Assembly: GCA_015487755.1 (NCBI GenBank)
Contig: WFPG01000255.1
Location: 1-11,421 of the forward strand
DNA from: Acidobacteriota bacterium
Lineage (GTDB): Bacteria > Acidobacteriota > Holophagae > Thermotomaculales > Thermotomaculaceae
DNA: 11,421 nucleotides
Direction: 5' to 3'
Numbering within the stretch: the stretch's first letter is position 1; each line of letters begins with the position of its first letter. Shown in pieces: positions 6,576-11,421 of this stretch. Made by a program: the position numbers and the translations under genes. Below the pieces are notes generated by a model that saw only the letters and a program-made list of their open reading frames with translations, did not search any database and was not told where the DNA came from.

Positions 6576-8582
6576 TTAAATATCTATTTCGGGAGTCTGG
6601 TCTCCGAATATGTATTTGTCAAAGAAGGGCTCCCAATTGTCTCTTGTAATCATGTTTAACAACCTTATGCAGTCGTAGGTATTAACATACCTTCCGCTAA
6701 AAGACTTTAAGATAGAACTTATCCACACAAAAAACATTCTGTCTCCGTTTTGAGCTCCGTATTTTTTCTGCATTTCTAATCTCAAAGCGTGAAGCACTAA
6801 AGGTGCCTTGTCGTAATAAAGGTGAACCATATCGTACCAGTCTTTTGATTTTTTCCCGCTTAAATGAGAGGCAAGGTAAATTGAATCCCCTGATTTTATC
6901 AGTTCAGCACCCCTTTTCCACTGTTTTAAAATTCTCTTAAACTTTGTCCTTGCAACCTTTCTCTTTTTAAACAGCCTTGTGTATGTAATTGCGGCTATGT
7001 ATTGAGAGAACCCCTCGCTTATCCAGAATTCGTTTTCATTGGGAATATTCAATCTGAACCTGAAAAAAGCCCTTGCAATGTCGTTTATAAAAAGTAAATT
7101 AAGGTTGTCAATGGTTTCGTATTTCGGGTTAAATATTTCACTGCCTACATAGATAATTGACGGGCCTGTAAAGTATCTGTCAAAGTTTGTTTCTATAATG
7201 TACTGGTCTTTAAAGGGATAGGGTTTGTTTACCCCTTTTGAGATTATGTCGCTTGCGGCAAAAAAGTAATTTAGAAGCCTTTTTGAATTTTTGTCCTTCT
7301 TTGTGCCGTGGGTTGCCACTATACAACTTCTTCCAAGTGCCTTTTTCTTGTGAATAAAGTATTTGCCTGCCGTTATTAAAGGCCTTTGAATAGGGTAGTT
7401 TAACTCTGTTTCAATTGTTTTGTATCCGTCTTTCTTTTTAAAAGACTTTGTATCCCCCGAAGCAAATACGGTAAATTTGTCGGGAACGGAGGCTACAATG
7501 TGAACTGTTGCGCTTTCTTCTTTCAATTTTGCTTTGGGATACCACGCGAAAGTGTCCAATTGCCAGAAATTATCCCCGAAAAGGTTGTAAAGTATGTCTC
7601 CCGAAAGTTTTGTGTGTAAAACAATTTTGTCTCCCCTTTTTAAATTATCCGGCAATTTAACAATCAATTGCTGAGTTTGGTGGACAAAATCCGTTTCTTT
7701 TCCGTTTATGTCCAGTGAGTTTACCTTTAAATATCTCTCCCCTGAAACTTCCCTTGTATTTGTTCTGAATGTATAAAATGAATTTAAAAGGTCAAAGGAA
7801 AGACCGCTTAAATTTGTGTTTAATGTGATTGTTAAGTTTGCGTCAATTGTTACAAGGTCTTTTTCGGTATTGATTACATTTAAGTCAATATGGTTAACTG
7901 AAAAGTCGGGGGTTGTTAATTCATAAACCTTTCTGCCTACAGGCTGGTAAACTATTTCAAACATCTCATAAACCTTGGTGTACTTGCTAATTCTTAAATA
8001 GAATAGTTTTTCCGTTTCCGTGTTGTCAGGGTCAAAAACATAGTAGAAGTATCCAAGTGTTGTTTCAAAAACGGCAACGGTTATATCGTTGTTTTGAAGT
8101 TTTGCCGCCAATATGTCCATTCCGGCGTCAATGTACGGGTTAACCTTTAGAAATTCTTTAATGTTTTTAGGGAAATTAACTTTTTCTGAAGAGGCATTTT
8201 CTCCGAAATTATAAGAGGTTGAAAGGATTAAAGCATTGTCAAACTTTTTGGTTAAGATTAGGTTTTTATGGAAAATTCTGTTTGATATATGCCACCTTTT
8301 TGCGTTTCTCTCACAGACTGGAATGCAGTATTTGTCTTTAACCGTTAACTCAAACTCTCCCCCGTTAACTATTACCGCACCGCACTTTTCACCGTTTGCC
8401 TCAACGCCGTAACATTGTTTTGCCGATATTTTAATATTGCCGAAGTTGAATGAGGTTTTGTCAACCTTCCCTGAAATTGCAGGGTTGTTAAGTGCGTTTA
8501 CTTCCTCTTTCAGCGATTGAGCATGCAAAGAAAATACCGCAAGAAACACAAAAAACAGAAAAATGTAGCCTAATTTTCTCAT
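6576..8582 (-). CDS. Secreted M1-peptidase-like protein, zinc site lost
   Basis: A 668-residue exported protein. I place the start at 8582, not the upstream ATG at 8624, because a GGAGG site precedes it, a signal peptide follows (basic MRK, hydrophobic core, cleavage likely after LHA at 19-21), and the 8624 codon lies upstream of the -10 element. Residues 230-410 look like the beta-sandwich domain of M1 aminopeptidases, with FAWYPKA at 345-351. The gluzincin region follows: GPSIIYVG (473-480), then the HExxH position, which reads NDIAR (500-504), then WISEGFSQYIA (520-530) and DKAPLVLHALR (591-601). Exactly 18 residues separate Arg504 from Glu523, the family spacing, but both zinc histidines and the catalytic glutamate are replaced (N, D, R). 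It is therefore probably not a peptidase and may bind peptides or act as a scaffold. The first 230 residues are unassigned and hold four cysteines between 57 and 90. Confidence 0.8.
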   Translation of the reverse strand: MRKLGYIFLFFVFLAVFSLHAQSLKEEVNALNNPAISGKVDKTSFNFGNIKISAKQCYGVEANGEKCGAVIVNGGEFELTVKDKYCIPVCERNAKRWHISNRIFHKNLILTKKFDNALILSTSYNFGENASSEKVNFPKNIKEFLKVNPYIDAGMDILAAKLQNNDITVAVFETTLGYFYYVFDPDNTETEKLFYLRISKYTKVYEMFEIVYQPVGRKVYELTTPDFSVNHIDLNVINTEKDLVTIDANLTITLNTNLSGLSFDLLNSFYTFRTNTREVSGERYLKVNSLDINGKETDFVHQTQQLIVKLPDNLKRGDKIVLHTKLSGDILYNLFGDNFWQLDTFAWYPKAKLKEESATVHIVASVPDKFTVFASGDTKSFKKKDGYKTIETELNYPIQRPLITAGKYFIHKKKALGRSCIVATHGTKKDKNSKRLLNYFFAASDIISKGVNKPYPFKDQYIIETNFDRYFTGPSIIYVGSEIFNPKYETIDNLNLLFINDIARAFFRFRLNIPNENEFWISEGFSQYIAAITYTRLFKKRKVARTKFKRILKQWKRGAELIKSGDSIYLASHLSGKKSKDWYDMVHLYYDKAPLVLHALRLEMQKKYGAQNGDRMFFVWISSILKSFSGRYVNTYDCIRLLNMITRDNWEPFFDKYIFGDQTPEIDI

Positions 8583-8586
8583 TTTG

Positions 8587-8591
8587 CCTCC
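8587..8591 (-). promoter_or_regulatory. Ribosome binding site deciding the M1-like start
   Basis: GGAGG on the minus strand, four bases before the ATG at 8582. The alternative ATG at 8624 has no such site and is upstream of the predicted transcription start. Confidence 0.8.
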
Positions 8592-8612
8592 GTTGATTTT
8601 TTTAACCTTTGT

Positions 8613-8618
8613 ATTATA
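8613..8618 (-). promoter_or_regulatory. -10 element of the M1-like gene
   Basis: A perfect TATAAT on the minus strand, 30 bases before the chosen start. A TG lies a little further upstream than the extended -10 position (TGCGG before the hexamer). A weak TAAACA lies 17 bases upstream and overlaps the region where the opposite promoter's -35 would be. Confidence 0.55.
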
Positions 8619-8657
8619 CCGCATGTCGGCTGCAATGTTTAATATTCAAGAAGAATA

Positions 8658-8666
8658 TGGTAAAAT
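8658..8666 (+). promoter_or_regulatory. Extended -10 promoter of the GYF_2-ogt-ligase unit
   Basis: TGGTAAAAT, identical to the element at 6312, 19 bases before the ATG at 8686. It probably drives all three downstream genes, which are separated by an overlap and a 26-base gap. No good -35 element is seen. Confidence 0.5.
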
Positions 8667-8675
8667 TCTAAAAAA

Positions 8676-8680
8676 AGAGG
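8676..8680 (+). promoter_or_regulatory. Ribosome binding site deciding the GYF_2 start
   Basis: AGAGG, five bases before the ATG at 8686. The reading frame is open further upstream to 8584, but those codons would precede the -10 element and run antisense through the M1-like promoter, so the later start is chosen. Confidence 0.7.
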
Positions 8681-8685
8681 TGGCT

Positions 8686-9114
8686 ATGAACAATATTTTT
8701 GTTGTAGTTAACGGAGAAAAATACGGGCCTTATACAAAAGAAACAATAGCAAATTTTGTAAAAGAGGGCAGGGTAAACGGGGAAACTCCGTGCTGGTATG
8801 AGGGGTTGCCTCAATGGATACCTTTAAAAACCGCTTTCCCGGATTTGTTTCCTCAAACTCCTCCGCCTCCGCCTGTTGCAAATTATAATTCACCTCAACC
8901 GCGGCAACAAAAATCCAGTAACGGCTGTTGTTTCGGTTGTTTTGTTTTTCTTCTTGCTTTTCTTGTCTTTACCGCCGTTGCAGGCTTTTTTGTATGGAAG
9001 TACGGCAAAGTATACATAGAAAACTTTAAATACAAATATATCTATCAATACAATTCATTGTTGATTGATAAAAGCAGTTTTAGTAAGGAAACTACGAGCC
9101 TGTTTTATGGATAA
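8686..9114 (+). CDS. GYF_2 (DUF4339) domain membrane protein
   Basis: A 142-residue protein in three parts. Residues 4-55 match the GYF_2/DUF4339 pattern: a strand, then GEKYGPYTKETI (10-21), VKEGRVNGET (25-34), and WYEGLPQWIPL (37-47), the hallmark of this small domain thought to bind proline-rich or other protein partners. Residues 56-79 are a proline- and glutamine-rich linker with five prolines in a row region (PPPPP). Residues 82-105 form one membrane helix preceded by CCFGC (81-85), and the tail of about 35 residues is rich in tyrosine and lysine. Such proteins usually have the N-terminal domain in the cytoplasm, tethered to the membrane. The role here is unknown. It overlaps the ogt start by eight bases, which suggests joint translation rather than a shared function. 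Confidence 0.8.
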   Translation: MNNIFVVVNGEKYGPYTKETIANFVKEGRVNGETPCWYEGLPQWIPLKTAFPDLFPQTPPPPPVANYNSPQPRQQKSSNGCCFGCFVFLLAFLVFTAVAGFFVWKYGKVYIENFKYKYIYQYNSLLIDKSSFSKETTSLFYG

Positions 9115-9607
9115 AAGGGTTTATTACAAAGAAATCAAATCCCCCCTCGGTATTTTGCTTGCGGGAAGCATTGACAATTCCCTTTTGTTTTTGCAGTTTA
9201 AAGATAATGCCGATTTAAGAAAGATTAAAAAAAAGTTTAAATGCTTTATTCAAAAACAAGAAAACCACTCTTTTTTAAACAAAGTGGAAAATCAGTTAAA
9301 AGAGTATTTTCATGGAGATAGAAGAGAATTTGATTTAAATTACACCCTGATAGGCACTGAATTTCAAAAAAAGTGCTGGAAGGCGTTAAGTAAAATCCCT
9401 TACGGCAAAACGATTTCATACTCAAAACAGGCTGAAATGATAGGCAAGCCTCTGGCGGTAAGGGCGGTTGCAAACGCAAACAGGTTAAACCCGATAGCAA
9501 TTGTTATCCCCTGCCACAGGGTTATAGGCAAAAACGGGAAATTGACAGGCTATGCAGGGGGGATTGACAAAAAAGAGTTTCTTTTAAAACTTGAAAACGC
9601 AATTTGA
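9107..9607 (+). CDS. ogt: Methylated-DNA--protein-cysteine methyltransferase
   Basis: A suicide DNA-repair protein that moves the methyl group of O6-methylguanine (and O4-methylthymine) to its own cysteine. The 166-residue length fits the Ogt/MGMT family. The active-site motif IPCHRVIG is at 134-141 with Cys136; the arginine finger is in VRAVANANR (R119); Tyr105 lies in the helix-turn-helix region SYSKQA; GTEFQKKCW (83-91) is the standard beginning of the catalytic domain. The N-terminal part (1-80) is the short variable domain. The start at 9107 overlaps the upstream gene by eight bases in another frame and has no strong ribosome binding site close by, so translation is probably coupled. An in-frame TTG at 9065 would add residues unlike the family and is rejected. 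There is no AlkA or Ada regulatory domain, so expression is probably constitutive at the level of this operon. Confidence 0.95.
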   Translation: MDKRVYYKEIKSPLGILLAGSIDNSLLFLQFKDNADLRKIKKKFKCFIQKQENHSFLNKVENQLKEYFHGDRREFDLNYTLIGTEFQKKCWKALSKIPYGKTISYSKQAEMIGKPLAVRAVANANRLNPIAIVIPCHRVIGKNGKLTGYAGGIDKKEFLLKLENAI

Positions 9608-9612
9608 TAAAT

Positions 9613-9621
9613 AAAGGAGGG
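9613..9621 (+). promoter_or_regulatory. Ribosome binding site with long spacing before the acyl-CoA ligase
   Basis: AAAGGAGGG lies 12 bases before the ATG at 9634, longer than the 4-6 bases used by its neighbours. No other in-frame start lies between, so the strong match to the ribosome end probably offsets the distance. Confidence 0.65.
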
Positions 9622-9633
9622 TTTTAAACAAAA

Positions 9634-11325
9634 ATGAAAGCGATTGAAAAGCCGTGGTTGAAGTTTTACGGGGATATTCCCGAAAGCCTTGATTACCCTG
9701 AAAAGTCATTATTTCAGGTTTTAAAGGAAAGCGCAGGCAAACACAAAAACGCAATTGCCTACAAGTTTTTAGGCGCTTCCTTTACTTATTCCCACCTGAT
9801 TGAGCAGGTTGAAAAATTTGCGGCGGGATTGAAGTCTTTAGGCTTCAAAAAGGGAGACTGCGTAAGCATTGTAATGCCCACATGCCCTGAAGGAATAATC
9901 GCATTTTACGGGGTAAACAAGTTAGGCGGGGTGGCAAGCATGGTTCACCCCCTTTCAACAGAAAGCGAACTTGAGTACTACTTTGATTTAAGCGACTCAA
10001 AGTTTGCAATTACCCTTGATATGTTTTACGAAAAGGTTAAATCCGCCACTGATAAAAAGAATGTTGAAAAGGTAATTGTCTCCAGAATTTCATACTCAAT
10101 GCCCCCTTTGAAAAGGTTAATTTACAATACCTTTATCTCAAAGAAGGTTGATTTAAAGAAGGAAGACATATGGTGGCATGATTTGATAAATATCGGCGGT
10201 GATTTTGTTGAAGACGCGGATGTTGACACAAACGACCTTGCTGCAATACTTTACAGCGGAGGGACGACAGGCTTTCCAAAAGGGGTAATGCTTTCAAACA
10301 AAAACCTGATTGCGGAAGGAATGCAGGTTTCAGTCTGGGGAGGTTTAAACGAGGAAGACACAATACTTGCAATACTTCCCATATTTCACGGTTTCGGTTT
10401 AAGTGTGTGCATAAACGCCGTTTTCATGGGGGGAGCAACTTCGGTTTTAGTACCTAAATTTGAATTGAAAGATTTGATAAAAACAATAAAAAAGGAAAAG
10501 CCTACATTTTTAATCGGAGTGCCCACCCTGTTTAAGGCATTTGTTGACAGCCCTGAGTTTAGAAAGATAAAACTTGATTTTCTTAAAGCGGCATTCTGCG
10601 GTGCCGACACATTGCCTGAAAAATTGAAGAAGGATTTTGATGCGCTTGTTGAAAAAAGCGGCGGGAAGGCAAGGCTTTTAGAGGGTTACGGTTTAACCGA
10701 GGCTGTTACCGCAGTTATGGCAATGCCTTTAAGCGAATATAGGCCCGGCTCAATGGGGATTCCCTTTCCCGATATGTATGCAAAGATTGTTGAGCCGGGA
10801 ACAGACAGGGAAGTTAAGCCGAAAGAAATAGGGGAGTTGGTAATTGCAGGGCCCGATGTTATGCTCGGGTATATAAAAAACGAGGAAGAGACAAAGAAAA
10901 CATTGAAAAAGCATTCAGACGGCTTCACATGGCTTCATACGGGAGACCTTGCATATATGGACGAAGACGGTTTCTTTTACTTTAAGCAGAGGCTAAAAAG
11001 AATGCTAAAGGTTTCAGGATACAATGTTTACCCATCAGAGGTTGAAAATGTGTTAACTCAGCACCCACTTGTAAAGCATGCTTGCGTAATAGGGGTTGAA
11101 GACCAATATCAGATGACAAGGGTTAAGGCTTTTATTGAATTGGAGGATTACTCAAAGGCTTCCGACGAATTGGCAGAAGAGTTAATTGAGTTTGCAAAAA
11201 AGCACCTGATTAAGTGGAGTTGCCCCAAAGAGATAGAGTTCAGGGAAAAACTGCCCCTAACAAGAATAGGCAAGGTTGACTTCAAAGTGTTAGAGCAAGA
11301 AGAAAAAGAAAAAAGGGGGAAATAG
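9634..11325 (+). CDS. Long-chain fatty-acid--CoA ligase (AMP-forming)
   Basis: A 563-residue acyl-adenylate-forming enzyme: ATP activates a carboxylic acid to its adenylate, then CoA takes the acyl group. The ANL-family core motifs are present in order: the phosphate loop YSGGTTGFPKG (207-217), the LPIFHGFG substrate region (248-255), EGYGLTEA (350-357), LHTGDLAYMDEDG (434-446) with the ribose-binding aspartate, the hinge segment QRLKRMLKVSGYNVYPSEVE (452-471), and PLTRIGKVD with the catalytic Lys547. No signal peptide or membrane segment is seen; the enzyme is cytoplasmic or peripherally membrane bound. Fatty acid is the likeliest substrate from overall style, but the chain length and an aryl or other acid cannot be ruled out. 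It follows ogt after 26 bases and is the last gene of the unit. No beta-oxidation gene is in the window. The C-terminus ends in a lysine- and glutamate-rich tail. Confidence 0.92.
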   Translation: MKAIEKPWLKFYGDIPESLDYPEKSLFQVLKESAGKHKNAIAYKFLGASFTYSHLIEQVEKFAAGLKSLGFKKGDCVSIVMPTCPEGIIAFYGVNKLGGVASMVHPLSTESELEYYFDLSDSKFAITLDMFYEKVKSATDKKNVEKVIVSRISYSMPPLKRLIYNTFISKKVDLKKEDIWWHDLINIGGDFVEDADVDTNDLAAILYSGGTTGFPKGVMLSNKNLIAEGMQVSVWGGLNEEDTILAILPIFHGFGLSVCINAVFMGGATSVLVPKFELKDLIKTIKKEKPTFLIGVPTLFKAFVDSPEFRKIKLDFLKAAFCGADTLPEKLKKDFDALVEKSGGKARLLEGYGLTEAVTAVMAMPLSEYRPGSMGIPFPDMYAKIVEPGTDREVKPKEIGELVIAGPDVMLGYIKNEEETKKTLKKHSDGFTWLHTGDLAYMDEDGFFYFKQRLKRMLKVSGYNVYPSEVENVLTQHPLVKHACVIGVEDQYQMTRVKAFIELEDYSKASDELAEELIEFAKKHLIKWSCPKEIEFREKLPLTRIGKVDFKVLEQEEKEKRGK

Positions 11326-11350
11326 GTTTTATAGATTTTAAATTATAAAA

Positions 11351-11412
11351 ATTTTGAATGATGGATTCTTGATTAAGGATGTTTTTCCTTATTTTAATCA
11401 AGCATTCAAAAT
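11351..11412. repeat. Nested palindrome downstream of the acyl-CoA ligase
   Basis: Outer arms ATTTTGAATG (11351-11360) and CATTCAAAAT (11403-11412) are perfectly complementary over ten bases. Inner arms CTTGATTAA (11368-11376) and TTAATCAAG (11394-11402) pair over nine bases, and AAGGA/TCCTT (11375-11379 and 11386-11390) can close the tip. A seven-base bulge (11361-11367) occurs only on the left side. The right arms abut directly. The element is AT-rich, lies outside any gene, and has the look of a dispersed extragenic repeat; it could also end transcription of the upstream gene, although no T-run follows within the window. More repeat-like sequence (AAAATCC twice) continues to the window edge. 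Confidence 0.6.
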
Positions 11413-11421
11413 CCAAAATCC

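Noticed and set aside
8583..8624. Longer N-terminus for the M1-like protein starting at 8624
   Set aside because: This codon lies upstream of the TATAAT at 8613-8618 and lacks a ribosome binding site; starting at 8582 gives a proper signal peptide after GGAGG.
9065..9106. Extended Ogt start at a TTG
   Set aside because: The added residues are unlike Ogt, and the ATG at 9107 gives the normal family N-terminus.
1..11421. CRISPR arrays, tRNA or rRNA genes, riboswitches, insertion sequences, prophage or defence islands
   Set aside because: I saw no regularly spaced repeats, cloverleaf sequences, transposase motifs or defence-gene signatures; leaders are too short for riboswitches and no gap exceeds about 115 bases.

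Overview
The window is a stretch of bacterial chromosome with ten complete protein genes and no rRNA, tRNA, CRISPR array, transposase or phage gene that I can see. The DNA is AT-rich. Arginine is coded mostly by AGA/AGG, lysine is abundant, and nearly every gene has a strong GGAGG-type ribosome binding site. These habits are common in anaerobic or thermophilic bacteria. An oxygen-sensitive iron-sulfur type serine dehydratase fits an anaerobic or microaerophilic life. Two large secreted proteins suggest a cell with an envelope compartment that processes peptides. The phylum cannot be fixed from the sequence alone; a deep-branching Acidobacteriota-like organism is only a guess.

Layout. (1) 42-1019, minus: ornithine carbamoyltransferase, divergent from (2) 1104-1850, plus: a FabG-like short-chain dehydrogenase. 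(3) 1909-3771, plus: a secreted S41-family (tail-specific/tricorn-like) serine protease with a GTG start and clearly AT-richer DNA. (4) 3839-5071, plus: single-chain L-serine dehydratase, convergent with (5) 5109-5567, minus: a PIN-domain protein that is translationally coupled (TGATG) to (6) 5567-6226, minus: the glyoxalase/DJ-1-like protein ElbB. Divergent from elbB is (7) 6340-6561, plus: a 73-residue two-helix membrane protein. It converges through a shared G6/C6 hairpin on (8) 6576-8582, minus: a secreted M1-aminopeptidase-like protein whose zinc site is lost. Divergent from that is (9) 8686-9114, plus: a GYF_2/DUF4339 membrane protein, overlapping (10) 9107-9607, plus: the DNA-repair methyltransferase Ogt, followed after 26 bases by (11) 9634-11325, plus: a long-chain acyl-CoA ligase. 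Counting each of these gives eleven coding sequences, all complete. The right end (11351-11412) holds a nested palindrome that looks like a dispersed extragenic repeat.

How they fit together. Most genes are independent metabolic units: arginine/ornithine metabolism, serine to pyruvate plus ammonia, fatty-acid activation. I see no single dedicated system. The least ordinary items are the M1-like pseudoenzyme, which keeps the exact HExxH-x18-E spacing but has lost both histidines; the coupling of a lone PIN protein to ElbB; the serine dehydratase lacking the usual C-terminal cysteine; and a recurring extended -10 promoter (TGN plus a TATAAT-like hexamer) in front of nearly every transcription unit, with leaders of only about 10-30 bases.
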